Below, piece by piece: positions 24,060 through 36,120 of a stretch of 64,000 nt of DNA. The notes under the pieces were generated by a model. That model did no database searches. It had not been told where the DNA came from and saw only the letters and a list, made by a program, of their open reading frames with translations. Numbering within the stretch: position 1 is the first letter of the stretch; each line of letters opens with the position of its first letter. This DNA is from Romanomermis culicivorax (taxonomy: Eukaryota > Nematoda > Enoplea > Mermithida > Mermithidae). Both the position numbers and the translations under genes were made by a program. Where the stretch lies: positions 1 to 64,000 of the forward strand of contig CAWUHX010000237.1 of NCBI GenBank assembly GCA_963922205.1, read 5' to 3'.

Positions 24060-26060
24060 TTTGACCATTTCTTGCGAGGAGCTTCCACAAAATCTTTGTA
24101 TGAACGAACTTGCCCGTTCAGAAGCAAGACAGGCACTAGATTCGTATTTACAAGAACTTAATTCCGGTTGTCTGTAATTAGGATTTAGTAAATAGGATCA
24201 TCCTTAATCATTAAGCCGAGGTCATACATGCGCCCGAATCGTGTGCTATGAACTGACCACACCACCGAGCAGGCACTTGCCCTGAGATACAGCATAGCGT
24301 CAAGAACCTTGGGTTGATCTACTTAGCTGGGCCGGCATCTGCGCTTTGTTCGTTCGCCTCAAATTAGAACCTGTTCTTTTTTTGGGCACAGATCTGTGCG
24401 CACATGAGCATTTTTTCGTTTTTTTGTCAAAACCTCTCTTTATATCGTGATTTTTCATCTTAGGTTGGAATTTAGAGCTCAATTTTCTTCTTCAAAACAC
24501 AAAAATAATGTTTCTTACCCACTTCAAATTGTTGTCATATCGATTACGAGTTTTTGGTGTATGTGCTGAATTTTATAAAGTTGTCAAACTTAAACACTTT
24601 CGGTCTATGCAACTCAAGTTTTTTGATCAGGTTGCTCAGTGCAACTAAGAGCTTACGTCCCTTTTGATTAGATTATCGAGTTTCATGTCCAGCCCTAAAA
24701 ATTTTTGGGGTGTGCGCTGGATTTCTGATGACTTGTAATTCTTGATACTATTTATAATTCGCGATTCGAAAATGCCGTCCAAGCTTCTGTGTTCACCGGA
24801 TTTTTCATTTGGTTACCGATATGTTGACGTTTAAAAGCTTCAAGCATAAGCTAGAACGGCATTCTCAAAGTACGCTTAAAAAGCCATTTCTCGACGGGAA
24901 ATTCGATAAACTAATCTTGACTTCTTATTTTCAAGGGCACGAACTGGCGCCAGAGTGAGCGCACTCTTGAGCTCTCTGGAATCCTGCCCCTGCATATTAC
25001 GCCATCCCAAAAAATTCAGAATGAAGATAAAGTCGTGCGCACATCCGACTCTAATTACTGTTGAAATCTTTATTTTGTGAATACAATCGCAGGAGCTTCA
25101 CAAATTTATTTGAAAATTTGTTGAAAACTTAAGCTCATTCCAGAATGTGTGGAGAAAAATTTTCTCAGGCTTGAACCGGCTACCGTCATGACTACCCTTT
25201 GTGTCCCATTCAAATTGACGTCACTATCAAAATTACACTTGCAACTGCATCACTAGATTCGAACCTGATATTGTTACGAGCTAGGGATAATCTCAACATC
25301 GAGGATCATCTTGACGTTATTGCAACTGTTTATCGCAAGTTTGCGATAATTTTGCTAGAAATAATCGTGACCTCGGACATAAACACGAATTTTTTAGCTG
25401 GCCCTCGATCTCAAATAATGCTGCGCTTGCCGAAACCCGACCTCTACATCGATTATTTCAAAATGATTGGAGTTTAGAAACGTACCTATGGGTAAAAAAA
25501 CAAAACATAAAAAATAAGCTGATCATCGACTTTTTTCGTGCTACAAGGCAAAATACCCAAGAAAAGAGCAAAAAATGTGTTTCCAGTCGCCGTTGATGCC
25601 CGAAATATTACTCAAAAAGTTAGCTGATGCGAGTAGCTTAGAGAGAACAGTGTGATTGAAGTCCGAGAGTTTTTTACACGGAAAGTGTAGCTTATCACCG
25701 GACCTTGTTTTTCGGCGGGTAACCTTTATACTGTTCCTTTCAATCACCAAAAGTTTATATGCATAACCACAGTGCACTAGAGCTGCGCCTACTCATCGTA
25801 AACCGCACTGCAACACTACAACAACAAACACACTTTTTTCATTTGACACAGTTGCCCATTCACTTCCGCTTTGCAAAATTTCACCGTCTTCGAGAAATGT
25901 TTCTAATAATTTAGAAATAAGACTGTAGCAGCAATGGATAATGATACAAGTGTCAGCATTTTTTCAGCATTCAGACTTTCAACAAAATTTTATTGCAAAT
26001 ATGTTTTTTGACATCCAATTTATGGCGCGTGAAACGCGTTTGATCAGTAGTCTAATCTCG
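24060..26060. other. Non-coding stretch
   Basis: A scan of both strands gave only short open frames (up to ~92 codons at 25199-25477 on the plus strand) with no recognisable motif. No repeat family was recognised. Confidence 0.35.
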
Positions 26061-27545
26061 AGCGCTGAAAGGTCAACAAATGGCAATGATCAATAGAAAC
26101 CAAAAATCGGTGCAGACTACAGTAAGCAAAACTCAGTTTCATAACGCTAGCACAAAAATATAGTTAATACAAAAAGCACGAAAAGTTATTAAATGCACAT
26201 GGTCATAAGAAATCTAAAATTGCTGTAGACCACAGCATCCAAAGCTGAGTTGTAAGACTAATATGAAAATATAGTGGATATTAGGAACACAAAAGCTCAA
26301 CAAATGTCGGTGGTAAAAACATCAACAATGGACAAAAGTACAGTCCGCAAAACTTAATTTTATCAGTCTAAAACCCCTGTCATACTTGGCCGCGAGGTAC
26401 CGCGCGGTACCGCGCGGCGCCGGTTGTCCTGTTCATACTAACAAGCGGCGCCGTGCGGTGCCTTGTTATACTTCGCCGCGCGAAGTATTTTACTTTTGGA
26501 TTTTGCACTTTTCAAAAAATGTGTATTGCTCGTCTCAACAAACGCGAAATACGAAAAATACGAAAAAGATTAAAAATACGGAAAAAAATCAAAAAATAAA
26601 AAGCGCAAAAGAAAAATAAAAATCAATCATTCCTGCACGGTGCAGATAGAAGCTTGCAAAAAAGCCTAGTCTAAAGATTTTAGGCTCTTGCTTCAATTTT
26701 CTTCTCATGCCAACGATAGCTCTAGAACTGCCGAGAAATTACAATTTATATAAATTGATTTTGAAAAATTGAATATATACACACGATTATTCATTCACAC
26801 ATGTGCTATATACAGGATCCAGATCTGATCTGGGTCCGGTCGGACCTGCTGTTTAGGACCCAGATTCAAAGTGGATCCATTCTTTCCCTAGTATTCGGGA
26901 AATCGGGACGTTCAAGGAATAGGGACTAATTCATATTTCGGGGAAATAGGAAATTTATTCATTATTCGGGAAATCGGGACCTACGAGGAATATCGACTTT
27001 CGGACAATCGGGATATTTGCCGAAAAGAGACGTTGGGGAATAAAGACACAATCGAAATGTGCGAGTACACTTGCTGTAGGAACTTGTTTACACCTACTTT
27101 GCATAATCATAATTTTTACACATTAATGTCTTCATTGCAAATTGAGTGATCAACTTCTTAGTAAATCTTCATTGAAAATTAAGTAATCAATTTGGTAAAA
27201 TAATTTGACAAAAGTCAGAATTCAGCATTCGAGTGAAAAATATGATTCTACTACATGTATAGATGTCACAATATGCAACAATATGTTATAACAACAGTAT
27301 GCAGCAACTTTAGAACACATAACTTGTTCGAAAATTTGGGTTCAGTTGAAACTCGCAAAAATTACAAAAACCTATTCATACTTCAAAGGTGGTACTGCGC
27401 GGTACTGCGGTGAATTATGGAAGGGCCTTTACACAGAAATATCAATAACAGAAAAGCAAAATATTCACAAATGACGATGGTAGAAAAAAATCGAATATTG
27501 ATGTAGACTACACTAGTAAAAAAACTTTTTTTGTAACTAAAATAG
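26060..27545. repeat. ~115-bp tandem repeat interrupted by a ~1-kb insertion
   Basis: Three units (about 26062-26175, 26176-26290 and 26291-26370) share AATG(G)(C)A(A)TGGT...AAAAATC, GTAGACTACAGTA and CAAAACT(C)AGTTT. A fourth unit resumes at about 27440-27545. Between them lies a segment (about 26372-27430) with GC-rich, self-complementary ends: GGTACCGCGCGGTACC near 26396 and a decayed direct copy GGTACTGCGCGGTACTGCGG near 27390. The inserted piece has no coding sequence I can support. Confidence 0.6.
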
Positions 27546-27559
27546 CAAAACCCCTAAAA

Positions 27560-29090
27560 TAGCAAAACCCCTAGGATAGCAGATGTTCTAAGCTAAGATC
27601 TGGTGTAATTTTGTGCAATTTTTCTGAGTATACCTGAACTCAATTTCCTATAGCCATAAAGGCAGGCTTCACACGAGCTTTCTTACGCAATTCATCAACC
27701 CGAAAAAGACAATAGGCTGTGCGTGTCTAGGCCAGCTAATTCGGATTATACACGAGATCGAATCTGGTTCTCGGAAGTAGTAATTGAAGGCTAGGCTAAT
27801 TGAAGGCTTCCACTAGACCAGGAAGGCTCTGGTGTAAACTGCTTTACTTGATCAAGGGTTTGCTACCAGGATAAAAATTTAAATTTCTGGGTATCGCAAA
27901 GGCGAGGTCAACATAACGTGAAAAAACAAGATGAATTGAAATTTTGTACAACAAGGGAAGCAGAGATACTTCAAATATATTTTTTTTACAGAGGTGTCCA
28001 TCCACTTTATCATGTCGGCTTCAACTTCAGTGCACGCATCAGTGCACACTACAACCCAAGTACAAAGACGAAGGTGCGGATGCCTCCTGGGCAGAACTGA
28101 ACCAATATACATAGCCAGTTGCAATATTTTGAAACATTAGAGTTGATCTGCTAAAATTATCAAGATTTGTATTGGGGATAGTTTTTCCAACGTTAAAAGC
28201 TTGGGAGTAAACAGGCTTTAAAGATTGCAAACTTTTTTCGCAAGTTCTTTGAAGATATCATTTCCAAATATTGGGGCCATGAAAGTGCTCTGATCAGGCA
28301 GACTTGGTTTTGATACTTTGAAAAATATGAATATATAGAATAACGAAATGAAGGAAATTAATTTGTTTCCTTATCAATCTTGGAATTGGTATCAAATAAT
28401 ACGGCTTAGCCTATCGATAGCTGCTCAACTAAGATATTAGCATGAATTTCTGCGGAAAGTTATTTCCTGTGAATTAAATTCATGCAATTTTATTGACAAA
28501 GATTATTATTTATGGAATTTTGACCTAAGCTTTTCACTCAACATATTGCATAGGAATCACAATATTTTTCTGTTTTCAATTTTTAGGCTCGTTTGGTAAT
28601 CGCACAAAGATAATCACTCTAGATGCTGGACAAATAACCCTTCAAAATCAACTGTTCTGTTGTTCTTATTCGGGGCTGAAAAAAGACATCAAATTGCGAA
28701 TGATAGTTTTTGATTATTATTTTGTAGTAACAAATTACTTTTACAACAAAATCATAATATGAACATTTTTAGCAACGGGAGAAACGCAAATGAATATTTC
28801 CAATTGGAATTAAAACCATGGCTCATCCATCCTTGATTCAAAAAATTTTTATTGTTGCTAAATAGTTGGTTCGCCATAATCCATAAAAATTTGTTGCTCT
28901 TGGTCAATTTTCTTCCGGCTCAGCAAAGTGTTTCTCCACTAGCAATAGAAACTGAAATGGAATAATGGGATTCCAGAGGTTGACAATAGCTGACCGTTAA
29001 TCACTTAGCATCAAATTGCACAGCAACATACTTCTCTAAAGCCGATCATTTTACTTTTCTACTTTATTGCGCCGAAATTCGCAAAAAACA
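27560..29090. other. Non-coding stretch
   Basis: No gene was recognised. Short open frames only. Confidence 0.3.
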
Positions 29091-29745
29091 GAGAAACATA
29101 GTTAAAAACCTGAGCGAAAAACGCGGATCGAGTGTAACTTAAAATAAATTCCTTCCTTTTTCTGTGGAATACTGCTCACCGACTTGAAAAATGACAAATC
29201 ATCTTTTTTTGCCTTGAATTAGGTGTGCACTCAAGTGATTGATTTGTTTCGCCTTTTTCTGCACTTTTGGTCTGAAATTCTTAGGAAGTGTGATTTTCAA
29301 AATTTCATAATATGGCTAGTGAAGAAGTTTTTGAACATCTAAGCCGTGAGACATTGTGTATCAAGAAATTCTGTGGAATTTTTTATTATATATCTGATAA
29401 GGACAGCTTCCACCCTGACAACAGATCATGAAATGGTGTTTACACATATTTTGCATAGTCACATCTGAAATAAAATTTTTTTCATCGCCTTGTAAGAACT
29501 TTGATACTATAGTATGTTTTTATAAAATGCTTCCAAATCGAAAAGCGATACAAATCAGTACTGCCGTCAAACTCGTTTACATAGAGCTGTTACCATAAAA
29601 TTTTTCACTCGAGAAATTGCTAAAGGTGAAGGCAGTATGGGGACAAATTTCCATTCCTACATGATATTTCGTTTATCAGAAAATCGTGAGAATCTGAAAT
29701 ACTACTTGCTTTCCACTTTCATTATTTAGAAGAATGTCAAAAAAA
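29091..29745 (+). repeat. Dispersed repeat, copy B
   Basis: The 5' part matches 18.67-19.11 kb. The 3' part (29525-29745: GCTTCCAAAT, TTTTTCACTCGAGAAATTGCT, ACTACTTGCTTTCC) matches a third partial copy at about 13200-13430. Together the three copies define a unit of at least 650 bp. No coding capacity or clear termini are seen. Confidence 0.6.
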
Positions 29746-29749
29746 CAAG

Positions 29750-30605
29750 AGTATAGTTACATCAAGAAATCAATTCAGGGTTATGAGTTGCTACTATCAT
29801 GGTCTGAAACATAATATGGTTTTTTCAGTTGCCGTTAATTTTGTCGGAACAAATGAAATAAAATGGTCAAACTACCAGTCGGATTGGAAACATGCTCGTT
29901 AACTATTAAGAGCGAAATTCTTACTACGGAAATGTTTCAAATAATATATTTTAATAATAGTTTTATAATGCTAAAAGGAAGGAAAAGAAAAAAGAAAAAA
30001 GAAAGAAAAATCTAGGATAGAAAAGTAAAAGGAAAGGAAAAGTAAGAAAATGCAAAGAAAAAGAGGAAAATTTGCGCATATAATTTTCCATTTTTTCCAC
30101 ACATTGAAAACTTTCCATGGTCGGTTTTTAACGGAGAACCGAACAGCTTGAAGAACGGGGTTGACTTGTTGTTCGCAATGATCAGACCTGCTGCGATTAT
30201 TAAGATTCTTTTTGTGGTTTTCTTACTATGCACGTTTATCGGCCGGCGAAGAACTTGAATCAGTGTTTTCACAGCAGTGTTTCAGCCAAGTTTGTTATCG
30301 TGCCAATTAGGATTTATTTGGCGCTGGAACCCTGATTCAGGCCGTTCGAAACTTTGAAATTTCGTTAATGTGCTCTCAAATATCTGAAAAACAAAGTCAG
30401 GGTCAAATATTACTTTATGCAGAATTCAGCTAATGTTTTCTCTGAACGTAATTTAATTTTCTGCTTCACAGACGCAACCAGAATGCTAAATATTTCTGAA
30501 TTTCTGTCATTGTAGGCGCTACTGGACCTGTGTTCTACAGTTACAATATTCATACGTGAAAATTCTTCTTGACTTTTATCGTCACATTTTCCTCTCGACT
30601 AGTTC
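29750..30605. other. Flank upstream of the LTR retrotransposon
   Basis: Contains a purine-rich GGAAAAGAAAAAAGAAAAAAG tract at about 29980-30070 and no recognisable gene. A minus-strand frame at 30272-30012 has no family motif. Confidence 0.35.
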
Positions 30606-30609
30606 AGCA

Positions 30610-31116
30610 TGTCCCGGTTGCCACAGGTGCACGTGTTCAGCTTCCGGCGTCGGTGCGCCTGTGGAAGGACGCAGCGAAAAGTGGCGAGAAAGAAGAGAAA
30701 ATTTGCAGAGAGATGCGGCCACTGTTTCGCGTTTTTTGTGTTTATTTGCCAGTATAAAAATATTATGTTATTTTTTTGAGCATCGCCGCCATCGTCCTTA
30801 TTTATAATATTTTTATTATTATTTTTGGCGTCACCTGTCGTTACCCAATACCAGTTGGACCAGTAACTTGTATTCTTTTGTGAGCATAGTGGAGGATCTT
30901 CTAAGATTAGGTGTGGAGACTTGGGTAGGATCTCCTGAGGTACGTGCCAAGGTGTTCTCCCTGAGGTTTGGTGAAAGTTCTGGCGAGTATCTGGTGAAAC
31001 GTCTGAGAGAGTTTTTAGTTTATTGTTTTTGTTAGCCTGTGGCCAGAACTGTTGCAACTTCCTTTGTCTAAACCCAAAGGCCAGTTACATCATCTTGACC
31101 CCACAGCAGCCTAACA
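30610..31116 (+). repeat. 5' LTR (507 bp)
   Basis: Begins TGTCCCGG and ends CCTAACA, keeping TG...CA termini. It has a TATAAA at 30753-30758 and long identity to the 3' LTR, especially over 30880-31110. It keeps many CpG sites that read TG or CA in the 3' LTR. Confidence 0.95.
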
Positions 31117-31121
31117 AGTAA

Positions 31122-31139
31122 TGGACTCTTAAAGCCTCT
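31122..31139 (+). other. Candidate primer-binding site
   Basis: TGGACTCTTAAAGCCTCT starts five bases after the 5' LTR; the TGG is what a tRNA CCA end would pair with. I cannot assign the tRNA. Confidence 0.45.
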
Positions 31140-31224
31140 CAGGACGGACAACCGGAGAACCACCAGAAAAATAACTAAACCTCCAGGGTTTTATTTGCAG
31201 GTACATACCGGAAAAAGTAAGAAA

Positions 31225-33527
31225 ATGAGTAATCCGGTAGGGAAAACTTTAAGGACACCTCCTAGGTCACACGAACCTAGTGTTTCGAATCTCGACTCTG
31301 CTGAAGAACAGGCAGTGGAAGAACAGATTCAAATACAGGCACCTGAGACTGAAGTGAGGTGAGAGAGTAGAAATGCCGAAGTGGCAAGAGTAGAAGAGGA
31401 GTTGAGGAGAAGTAGTTTCGAGATGGGTAGGCAAGCCAAAATCAAAGCTACTGTAGGTAGTAATGTCAAAGGTCATCAGACCTTTGAGAGAGAAAGACCG
31501 ACTTCGCCCTCGAAGTTGGTCCATCCGATGACCGAAACACTGGAGGAGATTAGACAGAAATGGAAACCAGCACGGAGGTCAAATATGGTGGATATGAATT
31601 ACGATGAATATTACGAGGATGCACCTGCTGATTTATTCCACGATAAATATTCGAGGCGATACGATCCCGAAATGGTGAATTGAATCCAATGCGAAGATCA
31701 AAGGGATCGAGTCGATTCAAAAGATTTGTGAATTGTTGCATTGGGGAAGAAAGTCGAATTATTAACTAAAGTTATCGAAAGCGCACAAGTTCGAGAAAGG
31801 GAAACGGAAGAGCACCAACGAAAAAGATATGTGAGTCTTCTTACATTGAGAGTAGAGTGGAAAGAGTAAGTGAACCTAAAAGAGAGGTTCAATCAGAGGT
31901 TTATGTAAGGTCTCAAGAGAATAGAGACAAATATTTTAGCAGAGATAAAGGTTGAACTGAGGAACCACAGAGTTCGAGGAATGCTGAACAAGCAGAATTG
32001 AATGCCTATGGTTACTCAGAGAATAGGAAGTCTAGGGAAAGGAAGGTGACTATCTGCGATGAATCGTCCCAGGGAGAGGATAGATTTTCTCATCCTACTC
32101 CTTGGAGACATACCGCACATAGAGCCGACCTTAGCCCTGAGAAGAGGAGAAAGAGGAAATCGAAGAGTAGAAAGAGATCCCACAGATCTAGAGCTAGGAG
32201 TAGACATTACTCAGATAGTGACAATAGCAGTTCATCTATGTCAAACTCTAGCTCAAGTGTAGAAGTTGATGTGAGAGATGTGGTAAAGGCCTTGAAACAT
32301 AGACCATTACATGATAGTATAAAGCCGACAGAGGCGCTGAAATTTTTTACTGATCTGGAAAGTGAGTTTCTGGAGAATACTGCGGATAAGGTAAAGAAGG
32401 AGTTTTTGAGAAGGTTGTCTCAAAATATGGCTAGGAGGATAGCGAGAACATCCCCAAGTTATACAGAAGCGCGGAGAAATATTTTAAAGTATCTCGCGCG
32501 GACTTATGATTTGATGATGCTTAAAAGAGAGCTATTCAATATGAAACAGGAAGAAGGCGAGTCAGCCTTAGAGTTTTTAAAGAGATTGAGTAACCATGTG
32601 GATCTGGTCTATGCAGATCAGACTGATCAGGTAAGGCAAGAGAATATTATTAATGCCTTCATTTATAAAAGTAGTCCATTATATCAGACGGAGTTGCAGG
32701 ACATATTGCCATCGATGAAAACTTGGCAAGACCTTGCATACGCCATAACACAGATTGATAAGAAGTATAAGAATGTGTTTACTACTTTTGGAGCCAAGGA
32801 TAAACCAATTGTGGGGAATCAAGTTGTAGCTACGGAGGAGAAGTGCCCAGAAATTGCTTTTGTAGGGAATGTTCCGTATGGAAGTACTAAAAAGTATAAC
32901 CAGACGAAGTCAAGACCACAAAATCAGTTGCAAAAGGCAGTGGAAGAGGAGAGAAGTGAGGAGAATGCTGAAGAGATGCAACCTGGCCCGTTCCCTCGTG
33001 ATGTCAAACAGTCTAACGAGGAGCAGGCCAAGGAGTCTTTTTTAGCTATTCTCTCAAAGGAATGGCTACGATTGGTTCAAAAGGTGGATAAATTACAAGT
33101 TACTCAGAATGAAGCTTTAAAGGAGTTGACTACTGTGAAGACTGCGTCTGCTGAAAAGCAGAAGCAGTTGAAGCAGCAGAGACCCTACTGCATATATAAT
33201 AAAAATAATACCCATGTGACAGAAGAGTGTAAAACATTAGCATACCAGCGTCAGCAACAGCAACGCGGTGGATTTAACCGTGGCATGTCTAATCAGTATT
33301 ATGGTAGTGATAAGAATGCTTCATTTAGAGGAAGTTTTAGAGGCAGAGGTGGACCTCAATTTGGATTTAGAGGAAGAGGAAGAGGTGCCTATTATGTAGG
33401 ATTCCCCGAAGAAGATCAAATGTATGGGTATGACCCAGAATTTGAGAGATACAGGGAATTCTGCAGACAGAGAACAAGGCATCCAGTTGCAGAGGCAGCC
33501 TCAGTTGATGCTACCTGCGTCAACTAG
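31225..33527 (+). pseudogene. gag: Retrotransposon gag (N-terminal part broken, C-terminal 509 codons open)
   Basis: The likely start is the ATG at 31225, followed by in-frame TGA codons at 31360 and 31681 and at least one frameshift before the long open stretch 31998-33527. That stretch has an Arg/Ser-rich segment (KRRKRKSKSRKRSHRSRARS), then a gag capsid-like helical domain (about residues 90-250, including the EALKFFTDLE and ALEFLKRLSNHV regions), an acidic/coiled segment, a degenerate zinc knuckle, and an RGG-type tail. The knuckle reads C-I-Y-N-x4-H-x4-C, so the second cysteine is Asn. It forms the particle shell and would package RNA. Long intact capsid sequence with a decayed N-terminus suggests moderate age. 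Confidence 0.85.
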
Positions 33528-35856
33528 TCAACCCGCTATTCAGGCTAGTACCGTCCAGGATCAATCTGGATTATTTGTTTCGAACCAGTCGCAACCTAGT
33601 TTGCATAATGTAATGGTGACAAGCCGTACAGATGTGGATGATGAAAGTGAGTAGAGTAGAAACAAATCTTCAAGTTTGATTCTCGGAAGTATTATTCACC
33701 TGGATAAGGTGACATCTCTAGAAAAGGTAAAGGAAAGAGATTTGGCTCATGTAAAGTATGGAAGGAAAGTGATGGACATAGAAAAAAGATTGTTGGAAAA
33801 TTATCCGAAAACGGTTCCATTCTACATAAATGTAGTTATTAAAGAAACGGCTACCAGAGCTTTAATTGATACAGGAGCTCAGTGTAGGGTCATGTCTTCT
33901 AAGCTCTTGAAAAAGGCATTAGACGTTGATTATACAGTGTACCCTCGTATTCTTAAAGTGACTGTAGCTGATGGAAAAATTGTGCATGCCTATGGGTATG
34001 TACCATTTTGTATTAAGACTGAATTCGGACATTTTCCAGTCAATGCTATAGTGTTGCCAGATGCAGGTGAGGACCTGATCTTGGGCACAGATTTTTTAGC
34101 ACACCCAGATTTAGGTGTAGTGATTGATTTTAAAAGGAATGCCATGACGATACAAGGCATTGAAAAGAAGATTGACGTGGTTCAAGTTCCTTCTGTAAAT
34201 ACTGTGCAAACGGTAATGGAAGAAGTGACTAAAGTCAGTGTGGCGTCGACTGATTGCATAAATCAAATTGTTTATCCAAAAGTTTGTCTACTAAAGACAG
34301 CTGTTGCAATTGTCGCATGTGGGAAAACCTACATTCCATATGGAACAGATGTTTTGATCAAGGCAAAACTTTGGGATCAACATGGAGATGCCAGGTTGAA
34401 TGGAATTATTGTCGAATCGAAAGATTCTGAAACGAAGTTCAGAATAGAGAAAGCTGTGGTAGATGGATCACAAGAGGAGTTTGTAGTACTAATCTCCAAT
34501 ACCATGGGTTCTGGTTGTCAATTTGAGAGAGATCAAATCATTGGCTATACAGAATCTATGCTAATTGAAGATGATGATACTTATAAAAGAGTGAAGGAGA
34601 AAAAGATAAAAGAGGAAAAGGAATATCAGACGTGCATGGTAAAGGAAGGAATGCCTGTATTATCAAAATCTGATTCTGTAGAGTTCTATACTTCACTATG
34701 CAGGATGATATCAAAGGCAAAAATTTCCGAAGAGCAGAAAACAGAAGCAATAGAGTCTTTGTTGAAATACAGAGATGTCTTTAGCTTGCCTGGTGATCTG
34801 GCTACTACAACTCCAGCTCTGACATGTAAGATAGATACAGGAGATGCGAGACCTGTAGCAAAGAGGTATTACAGAGCTTCTATTAATAGTCGGCCTGGAG
34901 TGAGGCAACATATAGAGGAGATGTTGGATCAGGGAGTGATAGAGCCCTCGAAGTTACCATGGGCAGCACCCTTGTTCCTAGTTGGAAAGAAAGATGGAAC
35001 TACAAGACCCGTAGTTGATTTTAGAGGTATAAACGAAGTGACCAAGGATGATAAATATACCATCCCGAGAATGGATGATTATTTAGATTGCCTTGGAAGA
35101 GCTAAGTTTTATACTACTCTAGATTTGAAGTCAGGATATTGGCAGGTCCAGATGAAGGAAGAGAGCAAGGAGAAAACAGCTTTTCTATGCCAGGAAGGCT
35201 TGTTTCAGTTCAAAGTGATGCCGTTTCGATTGAAGAATGCACCAGCTGAATTCTAAAGGATGATGGAGAGAATCCTTGGGGATTTGGTATGGAAAATTTG
35301 CCTAGTGTATATAGATGATATTATCATGTTCTCGAATACGTTCGAGGAACACTTAGAGAATTTGACATTGGTGCTGGAAGCATTGAGGAAGGCAAAGTTG
35401 ACTCTTAATCCAGAGAAATGTGAATTTCTTCCCTAGAAGGTGCACTTTTTAGGGCACATCTTGGATGCGAACGGAATTTCTCCGGATCCTAAGAGGGTCA
35501 AGGCGATAACGGAATTTCCATTCCCGGATTCTGTTAAGAAAATGCAAAGATTCCTAGGTATGCTAGAATGGTGTAAGAAATTTATACGGGACCTAGCTGC
35601 ACTAGCTGAACCTTTGTACAAATTAACAGGCAAGAAAGGAACATGGAATGTGATGGAGTTACATTACCGAACTTTTGAGAGGCTCAAAGTAGCATTGACC
35701 TCAGTACCTTTCTTTACACATCCAATTCTAGATGGATCTGCGCGATTCATTCTTCAAACGGATGCCAGTGGAATTGCATTGGGAGCGGTGTTATGTCAAG
35801 AGACTGACTCGGAACGTTGGGTAATTGCCTACAATAGTCGGGTATTGCGGGGGTAG
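33424..35856 (+). pseudogene. pol: pol: retropepsin, reverse transcriptase and RNase H start
   Basis: Pol lies in the +1 frame relative to gag and overlaps it over 33424-33527; a TAG at 33652 interrupts it. Protease: ALIDTGAQ (about 33862-33885) and LILGTDFL (about 34079-34102). RT: VGKKDGTTRPVVDFRGIN (about 34981-35034), LDLKSGYWQVQM, then a TAA at 35254 where the family has Gln (FQRMM), YIDDIIMFS (about 35308-35334) and a TAG at 35434. RNase H begins with LQTDASGIALGAV (about 35754-35792). Both RT stops fit C-to-T changes of CAA or CAG. Catalytic Asp residues of protease and RT are present, but the chain is cut, so this copy cannot make active RT. Confidence 0.9.
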
Positions 35857-36120
35857 AAAGGAAATGGTGCGCCACCAAAAGGGAATGCTTACGATCAAAA
35901 AATTTATAAAGATTATCTTTTGGGTCAAAAGGTCACGATTCAAACTGACCACAAACGTTTATTATCTATGAGGGTCAACACACAGACTAATGACAAACTC
36001 AAGAGGTGGTACGCATTCATTTGTTAGTTTAATCACAAGTTGAAGTATGTGCCGGGCAGATTAAATGCCATGGCTGATTTTCTCTCCAGGAAAGAGGAGC
36101 CAGATGAATAGAAAGAGAAG
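35857..36120 (+). pseudogene. RNase H remainder, frameshifted and partly deleted
   Basis: Near 35852 the frame shifts: VERKWCATKREC is readable in another frame, then a small deletion removes the usual hydrophobic helix and TDHKRLLSM resumes in a further frame. A TAG at 36025 and one at 36109 follow. FNHKLKYVPGRLNAMADFLSR, the usual RNase H/integrase boundary, is recognisable. Confidence 0.8.

Noticed and set aside
25199..25477. 92-codon plus-strand open frame
   Set aside because: No recognisable motif, no splice context, no paralogue in the window; probably chance.
30599..31057. A 152-codon minus-strand frame in the 5' LTR, and its match at 44196-44642
   Set aside because: It is antisense LTR sequence, duplicated only because the LTRs are duplicates.
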